Origin: Ruminococcus flavefaciens MA2007
GTDB lineage: Bacteria > Bacillota > Clostridia > Oscillospirales > Ruminococcaceae
Assembly (NCBI RefSeq): GCF_000621845.1
Contig: NZ_JHXF01000008.1
Location: 173,714 to 237,713, forward strand
Reading direction: 5' to 3'
DNA length: 64,000 nt
The notes beneath the pieces were generated by a model. The model was given only the letters and a program-made list of their open reading frames with translations, was not told the DNA's origin and did no database searches. Made by a program: the position numbers and the translations under genes. This document shows, one piece after another, positions 1 through 9,211 of the stretch. Position 1 is the first letter of the stretch; each line of letters begins with the position of its first letter.

Positions 1-238
1 GCGGGGAGTCACCCCCATCCCCCTTTCCAAAGACTTTTATCTGGTTTTTTCGCAGATAGGGCGCTTCTTAAATAAAAAAAGACCTGCAAAAATGCAGGTG
101 CGCCCTATCTGTGAAAAAACAAAACGAAAGTTTTAGGGAGAGAGTTTGAGAGAAGCCCCTTTTTCAAAAGGGGTTCTCTCAATAATAATTATAAAACTTC
201 TATATGAGTATCATGGTTATGCTGTCGGAGCATTTTTT
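1..238 (-). repeat. MITE-like structured repeat, copy 1 (cut by window edge)
   Basis: This copy lies in reverse orientation to those at 18659-19014 and about 25912-26252. It shows the same order of blocks: the gactccccgc box, the cttttatctggtttttt stretch, a long hairpin (gcagatagggcgc near 51 pairing with gcgccctatctg near 101), the aaacgaaagttttagggaga block, and a terminal part ending near ggttatgctgtcgg. The left part is outside the window. No gene is seen in 1-472; the rest of the gap holds only the ABC exporter promoter. Confidence 0.75.
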
Positions 239-367
239 GTATATTCGTTTTTATGCCATACGATTTGATGGAGCATTGTTAAAACTATTATATTTGTATA
301 TACTAACTTATATAAATTACCTATATTGCCCGATAATATCAAAACTGCCGAAATGGAGAAAAAGTCC

Positions 368-396
368 TTGACAATTGTCATTTTTTATGCTAACAT
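368..396 (+). promoter_or_regulatory. Sigma-A promoter for the ABC exporter
   Basis: TTGACA (368-373) and TAACAT (391-396) are separated by 17 bases, about 75 bases ahead of the ATP-binding gene. The stretch tgaataggtattca just downstream is an imperfect inverted repeat and could be an operator; that part is inference. Confidence 0.7.
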
Positions 397-472
397 ATGA
401 ATAGGTATTCAAGTGTTCAAATAAACATAATGATTACATGGATATAAATAATGACGTAAGGAGAGAAAGGTT

Positions 473-1189
473 ATGAGCGAAAAAGAGAGAAAATTCCTTG
501 AAGTCCGCGGACTGAAGAAGAGCTTCGGCAGCGGTGAAACTAAGCAGGAGGTACTTAAAGAGCTGGACTTCACAGTAGGAAAAGGGGAGTTCTGTGTGCT
601 TCTCGGACCGTCAGGCTCGGGTAAATCAACATTGCTGAATATTCTCGGCGGCATTGACAGCGCCGACGCAGGGGAGATAACCATAAACGGCGATAAACTG
701 GCGGAAATGGACGAGAAAAGCCTTACACGCTACCGCCGCAAGCACTTGGGCTACGTTTTTCAGATGTATAATCTTATCCCTAACCTCAACGTAAAGGAAA
801 ACATCGAAACAGGCGCTTACCTCTCTGATAAGCCTCTTGATATCGACGAATTGCTGAAGATTCTTGGACTTTACGAGCACCGCTATAAGCTGCCAAATCA
901 GCTCTCGGGCGGTCAGCAGCAGAGAGTATCTATCGGACGCGCTATCGTCAAGAATCCCGATATACTGCTCTGCGACGAGCCTACGGGAGCTCTTGACTAC
1001 AAGACCTCAAAGGAGATATTACAGCTCATTGAGGAGGTCAACAAGAAGTACGGCAATACTATCATCATGGTTACACATAACGAAGCCATAAAGCAAATGG
1101 CAGACCATGTGATAAAGCTCCGCGACGGCAAGATAAGACACGATACCGTCAATAAGGAAAAGCTGACCGCTGCTGAGATAGAGTGGTAA
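473..1189 (+). CDS. ABC transporter ATP-binding protein (MacB/LolD/BceA class)
   Basis: This is the cytoplasmic ATPase of an FtsX-type exporter. It energises the permease encoded 13 bases downstream. At 238 residues it has the normal length for the class. Visible motifs are Walker A GPSGSGKST near residue 45, the signature LSGGQQQR near 143, Walker B ILLCDEPTGALD near 163 and the switch His in VTHN near 202. The start is set by aaggagagaaagg just upstream. The class includes antimicrobial-peptide and lipoprotein exporters; no sensor kinase is adjacent, so the substrate cannot be told from sequence. Confidence 0.93.
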   Translation: MSEKERKFLEVRGLKKSFGSGETKQEVLKELDFTVGKGEFCVLLGPSGSGKSTLLNILGGIDSADAGEITINGDKLAEMDEKSLTRYRRKHLGYVFQMYNLIPNLNVKENIETGAYLSDKPLDIDELLKILGLYEHRYKLPNQLSGGQQQRVSIGRAIVKNPDILLCDEPTGALDYKTSKEILQLIEEVNKKYGNTIIMVTHNEAIKQMADHVIKLRDGKIRHDTVNKEKLTAAEIEW

Positions 1190-1201
1190 GGGGGAGCATT
1201 T

Positions 1202-3958
1202 ATGGATAAGAAGATATCATTCGGCAAGCGTCCGAAAAATCCCCTTAACAAGCGCGTCTGGAAGGATATGCTCCGCGACTGGAAGCGCTACCTGATGATA
1301 GGTCTCATGCTCATCGTAACTATCGGCTTTGTTTCGGGAATGTATGTTGCAAACAACAGTATGCTCAATACCCTTGACAAAAACGTTGCGGAGATGAAGC
1401 GTGAGGACGGACATTTCAAGCTTTCAAAAAAGGCTGACGAAGCCACTGTAAAGGCTATCGAAACAGGAGAAATGGCAGACGTACCTGCGGTATACCGTGA
1501 ACGTGCCTGCGATGAAGCCGCCGACGAGGTGGAAAAGGCTGTCAATGAAGCTGTTGAAGAAAAGGTTGCTGAGCAGGTAAAGGAAGCTATAAAAACTCAG
1601 GTAACAGCCGCAATCGACGAGAAGCTCGCCGCAGCAAAGGCTATGGGAGCTGGTATTCCTGCGTCTCAGCGTGAGGAGATGATAAGCTCCGCCCTTGATA
1701 CTGCGATAAAAGAGAATTACGACAAGGCTTACGATGAAGCTTTAAAGACCGCAAAGGACTCGGAGGACTACAAAAAAGCCCTGTCCGACGCAATGGACGA
1801 GGCTAAAAAGGAAATAGACAAGGAAATAGACGAGAAATACTCCGAAATAGAGGAGCGCTACGAGCTTAACGAGAAATTCGAGCCCGTGCCTGTTACGGTT
1901 TATGAGCTTTTCTATAAGGATACAGATGAAGCTATCCCCTCAAAGGCAGATTACTCGGGAACTATCCGAGTTTACGGCGAGCGCGGCGACATCGACCTTT
2001 ACGATATCCTCAAGGGACGCGCTCCCGAAAATGAGAACGAGATAATAATCGACCGTATGCACGCCGACAACGCAAAGATAAAGGTGGGAGATACTATCAA
2101 AGTCGGCGGCCTTGACTTTGAGGTAGTCGGACTTGCGGCTTTTGTGGATTACAGCGCACTTTACGAGAGCAATACCGATACAATGTTCGACGCTCTTACC
2201 TTTGATATAGGTATGACCACAAACGAGGGCTTTGCCCGTATCCGTGCAAATACCTCTGCAAACTACGGTTTCACTTACAATAAAAAGCCTGCCGACGAGT
2301 ACGAGGAAAAGGAAATGTCCGAGCACTTCCTCAAATCCCTCATTACACAGACAGCAGTCTCCGATACCGAGGAGCTTGAAATAAAGGACTATGTCCCTGC
2401 CTATGCAAATCAGTCCATGAGCTTTGCAAGAAACGATATAGGCAAGGATAAGGCTATGGGCGGAGTTCTCCTGTACATACTCACCGCTGTTCTGGCATTT
2501 ATTTTTGCGGTAACTATCAGCACTACATTAGAGCAGGAAGCTTCTGTAATCGGTACTCTCAGGGCTTCGGGCTATACAAGGGGAGAGCTTCTGCGCTACT
2601 ACATGAGCGCTCCGCTGCTCATCGTCATTATTGCCTCGGTCATAGGCAATGTACTGGGATATACCGTGTTCAAGAATACTGTGGCAGATATGTACTACAG
2701 CAGCTACAGCCTGCCTGCATTTGAGACTTTGTGGACTCCCGAGGCGTTTATCAAAACAACTGTGATCCCCATAGTGCTCATGCTCATTATAAATGCATTC
2801 GTTATCACAAAAACGCTGAAGCTCTCGCCGCTGCGTTTCCTGCGTCACGACCTGAAGCGCAATAAAAGGAAAAAGGCAATAAGACTGCCAAGGTGGAGAT
2901 TCCTCAAGCGCTTCAGAATGCGCGTATTTTTACAGAATATCCCCAATTACATCATGCTTTTCGTGGGTATAACCTTTGTTATGCTGCTTATCTCAATGGC
3001 TGTGGGAATGCCCGAGACGCTGTCCTATTATCAGGATAATATGAGCGATATGATGTTTGCCGAGGAGCAGGTTATCCTAAGCAGCACCGAGGACGAGGAC
3101 GGAAATCTCATCACAACTGACACAGAGGGTGCAGAGCGCTTCTCAATAACCTCTCTTGAGAGAAAGTCCGAGAGCTATAACGAGGAGGTATCTGTTTTCG
3201 GTATCGAAAACGGCAGCAAATATGTACATATAGGCAAAACCGATGATGATTCCGTATATATTTCCAGGGCTTTCGCGGAGAAATACGGCGTTCAGGCAGG
3301 CGATACCATAACTCTTTCCGAGAAATACGAGCATAAGGACTATGACTGGAAGGTCTATGACATCTATGACTATTCCGCAGGAGTTGCCGTATTCATGGAA
3401 AACGAACAGTTCAACAGGGTATTTGACAAGGACGAGGGCGATTTCAGCGGATATATGTCAAATAAAATGATAAAGGACATCGACAGCGAATACATCGTCA
3501 AGGAAATAACCACTCAGGATATGATGAAGGTAGCAGACCAGCTTGACAAATCAATGGGTTCATATATGCTGTATTTCCAGTATGTATGCTTTATAGTGGC
3601 AGCGATAATACTTTATCTGCTGACAAAGATAATCATTGAGAAAAACGAGCGCTCTATCTCCATGACGAAGATACTTGGCTACGAAAACGGCGAGATAGCG
3701 TCACTTTACCTCATACCGACGACGATAGTGGTGTTCTTCTCGGAGTTTCTTGCAATATACATAGGCTATTTGCTTATGCAGTTCTTCTGGAAGCTGATAA
3801 TGATGAAGATGAGCGGCTGGTTCGCATTTATAATGCCTGTTTCGGGCTTTGTAAAGGAGTTTCTCCTTGTATTTGCCGCATATCTTGTCATTACTGTGCT
3901 TGACTTTATCCGCATCCGCAAAATACCGAAGGTCCTTGCACTAAAAAATATGGAATAA
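1202..3958 (+). CDS. FtsX-family ABC transporter permease with long extracytoplasmic helical insert
   Basis: The partner permease of the preceding ATPase is 918 residues long with two FtsX-type membrane units. A first transmembrane helix lies near residues 30-48. A large extracytoplasmic part follows, whose first 150 residues are very rich in Ala, Lys and Glu and look like a helical or coiled-coil stalk (about 60-215). Three helices lie near 425-545 and a second unit near 580-600 plus 785-905. This matches the MacB/YtrF-like layout of large permeases in Firmicutes that have a stalk or peptide-sensing domain outside the membrane. It ends where a small copy of the dispersed repeat begins. Confidence 0.88.
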   Translation: MDKKISFGKRPKNPLNKRVWKDMLRDWKRYLMIGLMLIVTIGFVSGMYVANNSMLNTLDKNVAEMKREDGHFKLSKKADEATVKAIETGEMADVPAVYRERACDEAADEVEKAVNEAVEEKVAEQVKEAIKTQVTAAIDEKLAAAKAMGAGIPASQREEMISSALDTAIKENYDKAYDEALKTAKDSEDYKKALSDAMDEAKKEIDKEIDEKYSEIEERYELNEKFEPVPVTVYELFYKDTDEAIPSKADYSGTIRVYGERGDIDLYDILKGRAPENENEIIIDRMHADNAKIKVGDTIKVGGLDFEVVGLAAFVDYSALYESNTDTMFDALTFDIGMTTNEGFARIRANTSANYGFTYNKKPADEYEEKEMSEHFLKSLITQTAVSDTEELEIKDYVPAYANQSMSFARNDIGKDKAMGGVLLYILTAVLAFIFAVTISTTLEQEASVIGTLRASGYTRGELLRYYMSAPLLIVIIASVIGNVLGYTVFKNTVADMYYSSYSLPAFETLWTPEAFIKTTVIPIVLMLIINAFVITKTLKLSPLRFLRHDLKRNKRKKAIRLPRWRFLKRFRMRVFLQNIPNYIMLFVGITFVMLLISMAVGMPETLSYYQDNMSDMMFAEEQVILSSTEDEDGNLITTDTEGAERFSITSLERKSESYNEEVSVFGIENGSKYVHIGKTDDDSVYISRAFAEKYGVQAGDTITLSEKYEHKDYDWKVYDIYDYSAGVAVFMENEQFNRVFDKDEGDFSGYMSNKMIKDIDSEYIVKEITTQDMMKVADQLDKSMGSYMLYFQYVCFIVAAIILYLLTKIIIEKNERSISMTKILGYENGEIASLYLIPTTIVVFFSEFLAIYIGYLLMQFFWKLIMMKMSGWFAFIMPVSGFVKEFLLVFAAYLVITVLDFIRIRKIPKVLALKNME

Positions 3959-4068
3959 AGAGATATATAATTATTATTGAGAGAACCTTTCCTCAGAAAG
4001 GTTTCCCCCATAATTAGTTATAACGCTTTTTTATTAATATTATGGTTAATGAGACGCTTTTTGCTTTT
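3959..4068 (+). repeat. Internally deleted copy of the MITE-like repeat
   Basis: The stretch carries the left end (ttattattgagagaac) fused directly to the right end (ctttcctcagaaaggtttcccccataa, then ttatggttaatgagacgctttttg) of the element at 18659-19014, with the central hairpin missing. The aacctttc/gaaaggtt hairpin may end the exporter transcript. The repeat starts at the permease stop codon. The remaining gap to 4271 holds the leader hairpins described separately. Confidence 0.6.
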
Positions 4069-4194
4069 AATTATTTTCATCAGGCGAAAATTTTTTTAAA
4101 AAAATGTAACAATTTATAATTTTGTTCCGTTTATTATATTAAAGGGAGATCTATACAAAGCTTATGCAGAAACAATGCCTCGTTTTTCCCTTTA

Positions 4195-4239
4195 TTCGGG
4201 GCTGCGTTTATATGCCCCGAAGCTTCCTCCTTCGGGGCA
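4195..4239 (+). promoter_or_regulatory. Leader with two mutually exclusive hairpins
   Basis: Three short segments can pair in two ways. TTCGGGGC (4195-4202) can pair with GCCCCGAA (4214-4221). The same middle segment can instead pair with CTTCGGGGCA (4230-4239) as a 10-bp stem with a 7-base loop. There is no U tract after the second stem. It lies about 30 bases before the next gene and may be a conditional leader. Confidence 0.4.
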
Positions 4240-4271
4240 ATGCTGAAAAAATGATATAAGGAGACATATTT

Positions 4272-4760
4272 ATGGAACTTAAAAAGGAAAAAATACTAAA
4301 ACGCGGCTTGATATCTATAATTACAGCAGGAGCTTTATTGGCGGCATTACCGCTGAGTACAGCGGCTAAAAGGTGTTACTGCAACAGATTCTATGAAAAA
4401 ATGGACAGCAAATGCACAGGAATAAGCGAGCTTGGCGATTATATCGACTATAATATGCTGAGCGGCGACCTGAAAAAGATGATAGATAAAAAAGACTTCA
4501 AGTTTGCAAGTGATGAGGAAAAGTTCGCATTCTGCAACAAATATAAGGATATGGATTATGATTATCAAATAAAAGGCAGCTGGGGCGATTATTTCCCCAC
4601 GGACAAAAGCGATCTTTACGATAAACTGGCTCAGGAAGTGACTATAAACGGCGAAAAATACAATATCTACATTTCACTTGTTTTCAAGACAGGAACATTT
4701 TTAAGACCTGAAATTGTTGATATCAATACAAGTGCTTATAAACCCGAGATACAGCAATAA
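4272..4760 (+). CDS. Small secreted protein of unknown function
   Basis: The 162-residue product has a clear Sec signal peptide: Lys-rich start, then a hydrophobic stretch GLISIITAGALLAALPL near 13-29 and a cleavage-like site around STAA. The mature part is polar, with three Cys (residues 35, 37 and 48) near its start, many Asp/Lys/Tyr and no repeats. The family is not recognised. Start support is ataaggagacatattt directly upstream. It stands alone between the exporter and the convergent anti-sigma gene, with the alternative-hairpin leader in front. Confidence 0.7.
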   Translation: MELKKEKILKRGLISIITAGALLAALPLSTAAKRCYCNRFYEKMDSKCTGISELGDYIDYNMLSGDLKKMIDKKDFKFASDEEKFAFCNKYKDMDYDYQIKGSWGDYFPTDKSDLYDKLAQEVTINGEKYNIYISLVFKTGTFLRPEIVDINTSAYKPEIQQ

Positions 4761-4821
4761 TGCTTTTTGATAACCTCTAAGAAAATCTCCCGAAAATGGA
4801 CAAAGCAGTTCGTTTAGCGAG

Positions 4822-5024
4822 GGCGTGATAAAAAAATTTATCACGCCCTCTAAAATAATAAAGAAAAAATAATAATGAATAAAGAATAATATTGGTATCG
4901 CCTTCGGCGATATTTTTTTATTATATCCGTGAAACGGATACCTTAATTCTTATTTATTATTTTTTCTCTATTCTTTATTCTTAAAAAAGCCGTAAAGAAG
5001 CTAAAACTTCTTTACGGCTTTTTG
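4822..5024 (+). repeat. AT-rich inverted repeat unit, left copy, with two terminator hairpins
   Basis: The unit consists of a perfect hairpin gagggcgtgata/tatcacgccctc, a run of aataataaagaa, the tatcgcc-ttcg-ggcgata hairpin, more aataaagaat-like sequence and the hairpin gccgtaaagaag/cttctttacggc followed by a T run. Read on the minus strand the same parts occur in the same order at 7150-7334, so the two copies face each other around the sigma/anti-sigma genes. The outer hairpins probably terminate transcripts on both strands. Confidence 0.75.
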
Positions 5025-5031
5025 TGTGATA

Positions 5032-6402
5032 TCATTTGTTCAGCAGCGGTGAGAAGTCACCTAAACGATACTGTCTGCCGACTGTTATCCAGTTCTTGGA
5101 ATTGTATTCGTCGACCTTTTGGTTGAATTCCTCTTCGCTGACAGGTCTGGCGTTCAGACCATAAGGCGTTTCACCTGCTTGTTCAAGGTCATAGTAATAA
5201 GTAAATATATCGCATATCGGATAGTGGTCCTTTAACTTTGTCATTTCGTAGTATGTAACGCGGTTATCAGTATAGTTATGACCTATATAGTGTTCTTCCT
5301 TGCAGATATTTGTAACGCCGTACTCTCCGTAGGGGATCGTCTGTACAGTATTATTAAGATCTTTTGCTTCGCCGTTTTCGTAATAGTAGATGTATACACA
5401 GTCGTCTTTTTGAGTGCCTGTCGATATCAGAAGTTCAGGTATATCGTCGCCGTCTATATCCTGAAGATCCCACATCGGATCATTATATGGTATTCCTGCT
5501 TTGTTATAATGTTTTAGAATCTCTTTTCTGTATGCAGACTGCCAGCTCGTATCTGTGGGCTCGACGTACTCTTCGCGTACAAGTCGTGCAATGTTGCTGT
5601 TGCCGAAATGGAGCTCATAAGGTCTGGATTCATCATAATAAGCACGTCTGGTCAGGAAATCGTTTGCTCCGCTTTCATTTACAGAGAAATCGAGACATTG
5701 TATACTTGTTCCGCCGATTTCCTCTGTGGCATTGCTGATAGTGCCGTGTGAGACATTACCGCTGTTGTCTGTCATGATGTATGTTGCGTCAGCTGTTATT
5801 TCAACTGTACCCATATAACCCGCAGATTCGGGGACATCAAGGTCGTTTATGTTTGACATTTCATATCTCCACCTGCCCACAAACGGCTTGATGAACTCAG
5901 TATCGGCTGTGTTTTGGTCACTGCCGTCACCGACTGATGTTACAGTCGTAGTAGTTGTTGTTACGTCAGTTCCTGTGATAGTTGAACCGTTTTTGTCCGT
6001 GGATACGATATTTGTGCCTGTTCCTGTTGATGTTGAGACCGTAACGGCAGGAGTCACACCGCCGCCCCCTCCGTTTGGCTTGGTGTGTCTTTTCATCATT
6101 GCTGTGCTGCCGATAGCGATACCTGCAATAAGCAGTACAGAAGCCGCTGTTGTAAGCGGTGTGAGCCATACAGGTCTTTTGCTGTGCTCAACGCCCTCAA
6201 CTACGTCGTTTTCGGTCATTTTTATAGTATTATCTCTCTCTGTTCTTTCTTTTTCTGCCCTTTGCTTTCTGAATTTCTTTTCGCTCATTCTGAATATCCT
6301 GTCGAGCTGTTCATCTGAGATGTCGGGGCATTTGTCTATTAATCTTTCCATAGAATCATTCTCCGCATTTTCGAGAACATCGAATATGTTTTTCTTTCTC
6401 AT
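5032..6402 (-). CDS. Membrane-anchored anti-sigma-like protein with extracellular sensor-like region
   Basis: The 456-residue protein is encoded 14 bases after an ECF sigma gene, the usual position of its anti-sigma factor. About 80 N-terminal residues are charged and would be cytoplasmic. One transmembrane segment lies near 82-104, followed by a Gly/Thr-rich linker (about 108-165). The outer part starts with FVGRWRYEM, which resembles a lipocalin-like start, and contains an acidic DIDGDDIPELLIS motif near 316, typical of calcium-binding VCBS/FG-GAP-like repeats. No zinc-type ZAS motif is seen. The anti-sigma role is inferred from position and topology; the extracellular part may sense a surface or carbohydrate signal. 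Confidence 0.72.
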   Translation of the reverse strand: MRKKNIFDVLENAENDSMERLIDKCPDISDEQLDRIFRMSEKKFRKQRAEKERTERDNTIKMTENDVVEGVEHSKRPVWLTPLTTAASVLLIAGIAIGSTAMMKRHTKPNGGGGGVTPAVTVSTSTGTGTNIVSTDKNGSTITGTDVTTTTTTVTSVGDGSDQNTADTEFIKPFVGRWRYEMSNINDLDVPESAGYMGTVEITADATYIMTDNSGNVSHGTISNATEEIGGTSIQCLDFSVNESGANDFLTRRAYYDESRPYELHFGNSNIARLVREEYVEPTDTSWQSAYRKEILKHYNKAGIPYNDPMWDLQDIDGDDIPELLISTGTQKDDCVYIYYYENGEAKDLNNTVQTIPYGEYGVTNICKEEHYIGHNYTDNRVTYYEMTKLKDHYPICDIFTYYYDLEQAGETPYGLNARPVSEEEFNQKVDEYNSKNWITVGRQYRLGDFSPLLNK

Positions 6403-6416
6403 AATAGCTCCCCTCC

Positions 6417-6983
6417 TTATCTTCCCAATCCGACTTCCACAAGCTTAGTGCGCAGCTTGTCCATAGCTCTTGAGCATCTCTGTCTGACAGCCGTAGCCGT
6501 CATAGAAACGCTCTCTGCTATTTCCTTGGAATTTCGGTTATAGTAAAATTTCTGGATAAGAATAGTCGAATCCGGCTCACCCAGCTCGTCTATCTTGTCG
6601 AGGAGCACGCGGCGGAGTTCCGAGCGGTCAACGCGTTCGTCAACGCTGAAGTCCGAGACAAGCTCTCTCATATCGTCCTCGTCAGTCTCGGATATATGGC
6701 TTTCTCTTGCGGTAAGGCTTCGGAAGTAGTCGATAGCCTTTCTTTTTGCGATAGTTCCGATGAGGTATTTCAGATCGTTCTCAGATGACAGGTCATATTC
6801 ACACTGCATAAAAAGAGCTGCAAAAACATCACTTACGCATTCTTCTATATCTTCGCTGGTGCCGCAGCCCCTGAGCTTATTGTAGGCAATAGCATAAACG
6901 TATCTGCCATATTCCTTGACGAGAGCCTTGTGACAGCTGACGGGTGATTTTTCCATAAGAGCTGTCAGTTCTCTGCTTGTCAT
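6417..6983 (-). CDS. ECF-type RNA polymerase sigma factor
   Basis: At 188 residues it has the usual ECF length and two regions. Region 2 lies near 15-85 (ALVKEYGRYVYAIAYNKL, then a segment like EDIEECVSDVF that contacts the -10 element). Region 4 lies near 125-185, with the helix-turn-helix SKEIAESVSMTATAVRQRCS. Its start has an aggaggaatg-like ribosome site just upstream. It is co-transcribed with the downstream membrane partner at 5032-6402. No ECF-type autoregulatory promoter could be named with confidence in the upstream gap. Confidence 0.88.
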   Translation of the reverse strand: MTSRELTALMEKSPVSCHKALVKEYGRYVYAIAYNKLRGCGTSEDIEECVSDVFAALFMQCEYDLSSENDLKYLIGTIAKRKAIDYFRSLTARESHISETDEDDMRELVSDFSVDERVDRSELRRVLLDKIDELGEPDSTILIQKFYYNRNSKEIAESVSMTATAVRQRCSRAMDKLRTKLVEVGLGR

Positions 6984-7149
6984 TTACATTCCTCCCTGCG
7001 ATTTGTTTTGTAAGGCGCCACCTTTCATATACAACAATCGGAGCAGCCTGTTCAAGTGTTACATTACGGGCAATAATTTTATGTTTTGAAAATCATCGAT
7101 TCTAATTCTAACACATATTTTTGAAAAGTGCAACTACTAAAAAACACCC

Positions 7150-7334
7150 CTGCAAAAGTGAAAAAGCCTGTAAAAAAGCTAAAACTTATTTACGGCTTTT
7201 CTTTAAAGAATAGAGAATAAATAATAAATTAAAAATAATATCGCCGAAAGGCGATACCACAATTATTCTTTATTCATTCTTATTTCTTCATTATTATTTC
7301 AGAGGGCGTGATAAAGAAATTTATCACGCCCTCA
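7150..7334 (-). repeat. AT-rich inverted repeat unit, right copy
   Basis: This is the reverse complement of 4822-5024 in block order: tgtaaaaaagctaaaacttatttacggc, AT-rich filler with agagaataaataataa, the tatcgccgaaaggcgata hairpin, filler, then agagggcgtgata-aagaaat-ttatcacgccctc. The last hairpin also sits just after the IscU stop codon and could terminate that minus-strand transcript. No gene is seen in 6984-7343. Confidence 0.75.
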
Positions 7335-7343
7335 CATTATCAT

Positions 7344-7763
7344 TTATTCTTCCTCGGGTACTTTTATTTCGCCCACTATCGGTACAGGATCGATACCCTG
7401 TTTTGTATAGTAGTCGGAAAGAGCTGCGCGGACAGCCTGCTCTGCAAGCACAGAGCAGTGAATCTTTACTGCGGGAAGTCCGTCAAGAGCTTCTACGACA
7501 GCCTGATTTGTAAGCTTCAGTGCGTCGTCTATGGACTTGCCCTTGATGAGCTCGGTAGCCATTGAAGATGTGGCAACTGCCGCGCCGCAGCCGAATGTCT
7601 TGAACTTAACGTCAGTAATTGTATTATCGTCTATTTTGAGATACATTTTCATGATATCTCCGCATTTTGCGTTGCCTATCTCGCCGACTCCGTCAGCGTC
7701 CTCGATCTCGCCAACATTTCGCGGATTTGAAAAATGATCCAGAACCTTTTCACTGTAAAGCAT
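7344..7763 (-). CDS. iscU: Iron-sulfur cluster scaffold protein IscU/NifU-type
   Basis: The scaffold protein assembles [2Fe-2S] clusters with sulfur from the cysteine desulfurase encoded 15 bases upstream. At 139 residues it covers the IscU/NifU N-terminal domain. The three cluster-ligand Cys are present: C34 in NAKCGD, C59 in FGCGAA and C103 in IHCSVLAEQA, with the Asp36 that is typical of IscU-type proteins. The LPAVK chaperone-recognition segment is at about 96-100. The pair IscS-IscU without IscR, IscA or HscA nearby is the common minimal arrangement in clostridia. Confidence 0.95.
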   Translation of the reverse strand: MLYSEKVLDHFSNPRNVGEIEDADGVGEIGNAKCGDIMKMYLKIDDNTITDVKFKTFGCGAAVATSSMATELIKGKSIDDALKLTNQAVVEALDGLPAVKIHCSVLAEQAVRAALSDYYTKQGIDPVPIVGEIKVPEEE

Positions 7764-7778
7764 ATATATTCTCCTTTA

Positions 7779-8969
7779 TTATTCGTAATCTTCGCCCTTC
7801 ATCATTCTTTCCCAGACAGGGGACATAGAGCGCAGGCGCTCAACAATCTTGGGAACTACTTCGAGAATGTAGTCTACGTCCTCGTCGGTTACGTCCTCCT
7901 CAATGGAAAGGCGCATAGAGCCGTGAGCTACGGCGTGTTTCAGACCGAGAGACAGCAGAACGTGGGAAGGATCAAGTGAGCCCGATGTACAAGCTGAGCC
8001 CGATGAAGCGCAGATACCGTTCATATCCAGCATGAGCAGCAGTGATTCGCCCTCGATACCCTCGATAGAGATGTTGAGATTTCCTGGGAGACGCTTGTCC
8101 CTGTCGCCGTTAAGACGTGTATAGGGGAGCTTGAGTATACCGTCGATGAGCCTGTTTCTGCGTGGAGTTATCACAGCTGCCTTTTCTGCGATATTGCGTG
8201 TTGCAGCTTCGATAGCAACTCCCAGACCTACGATAGCAGGGACGTTTTCCGTGCCTGCACGCTTGCCGCGCTCCTGACCGCCGCCGTGGATAAGATTGGG
8301 GAGGACAAGTCCCTTGCGGATATACAGAGCGCCGATACCCTTCTGAGCGTGTATCTTGTGTCCCGAAAGGGAGAGCATATCTATGCCCTGTTTGTGGACG
8401 TCTATCTCAACGTGTCCCACAGCCTGAACAGCGTCGGTGTGGAAGAGAACGCCCTTTTCATGGCATATGGCAGCTATTTCCTCTATGGGCTGGATAGTGC
8501 CTATCTCGTTGTTGGCGTACATTATAGTAACAAGAGCAGTGTCCTCGCGGATAGCTTTTCTGATATCCTCGGGATCAATAAGTCCCTTGTCGCTTACGGG
8601 GATATAAGTTACCTCAAAGCCGTGCTTTTCGAGGTATTCCGTGGTGTGGAGCACAGCGTGGTGCTCGAAAACGGAAGTGATGATGTGCTTCTTGCCCTTT
8701 TTAGCCATGAGCTCCGCAGTGCCCTTGATAGCCCAGTTGTCAGCTTCAGAGCCGCAGCTTGTGAAGTATATCTCACGGGGCTCTGCGCCGAGAGCCTTTG
8801 CCACCTTTTCACGGGCAGTCTCAACGGCTTTCTGAGCGTCGCGTCCCAGCTTGTAAATGCTTGAAGCGTTGCCGTAAGCCTCGCGGAAATGGGGCAGCAT
8901 AGCTGCGAGAACTTCCTCCGAGACTGCCGTAGTAGCGGCATTATCGGCGTATATAAAACGTTTTTCCAT
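7779..8969 (-). CDS. iscS: Cysteine desulfurase IscS/NifS-type
   Basis: This pyridoxal-phosphate enzyme removes sulfur from L-cysteine and passes it to IscU. It has 396 residues, normal for the class. The PLP Lys is K205 in [11 protein letters not shown], the substrate-loop His is H104 in FEHHAV, and the catalytic Cys is C327 in SSGSACTSG. It is the first gene of a two-gene transcript with the scaffold and starts behind ctggaggataaat. Its promoter is at 9014-9042 on the minus strand. Confidence 0.95.
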   Translation of the reverse strand: MEKRFIYADNAATTAVSEEVLAAMLPHFREAYGNASSIYKLGRDAQKAVETAREKVAKALGAEPREIYFTSCGSEADNWAIKGTAELMAKKGKKHIITSVFEHHAVLHTTEYLEKHGFEVTYIPVSDKGLIDPEDIRKAIREDTALVTIMYANNEIGTIQPIEEIAAICHEKGVLFHTDAVQAVGHVEIDVHKQGIDMLSLSGHKIHAQKGIGALYIRKGLVLPNLIHGGGQERGKRAGTENVPAIVGLGVAIEAATRNIAEKAAVITPRRNRLIDGILKLPYTRLNGDRDKRLPGNLNISIEGIEGESLLLMLDMNGICASSGSACTSGSLDPSHVLLSLGLKHAVAHGSMRLSIEEDVTDEDVDYILEVVPKIVERLRSMSPVWERMMKGEDYE

Positions 8970-9013
8970 ATTTATCCTCCAGTGTATATGAAGTATTCCT
9001 ATTGACTTAGTAT

Positions 9014-9042
9014 ATTATAGCACAAGGCATTTTGAAATGCAA
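9014..9042 (-). promoter_or_regulatory. Promoter of iscS-iscU
   Basis: On the minus strand TTGCAT and TATAAT are 17 bases apart, about 45 bases before the iscS start. Confidence 0.6.
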
Positions 9043-9111
9043 GACGTGTTACCCCTGTGAAACAAAGCCTGTTATATACATTATATAATAGACCGAGGAC
9101 ACGATATTTCA

Positions 9112-9132
9112 GTTATAGGTTTTGCCTATAAC
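9112..9132. promoter_or_regulatory. LysR-type operator, GTTATAGG-N5-CCTATAAC
   Basis: A perfect 8-bp palindrome with a 5-base centre lies 19 bases ahead of the -35 box of the sulfhydrylase unit. Its T-N11-A form is the classic LysR-family recognition pattern, often found at sulfur genes. No LysR gene is in the window. Confidence 0.6.
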
Positions 9133-9151
9133 CAGCTATGAAATTTATGCA

Positions 9152-9181
9152 TTGGACAAATATATAAAACCGATGTATAAT
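9152..9181 (+). promoter_or_regulatory. Promoter of the leader ORF/metY transcript
   Basis: TTGGAC (9152-9157) and TATAAT (9176-9181) with 18-base spacing. The LysR-type site lies immediately upstream, in the position of an activator site. Confidence 0.7.
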
Positions 9182-9211
9182 ATAGGCATACCAAAGGAAA
9201 GGAGAGGTACA

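Noticed and set aside
1380..1860. Possible separate coiled-coil gene inside the ABC permease
   Set aside because: The Ala/Lys/Glu-rich stretch is in frame with the permease and fits its extracytoplasmic stalk.
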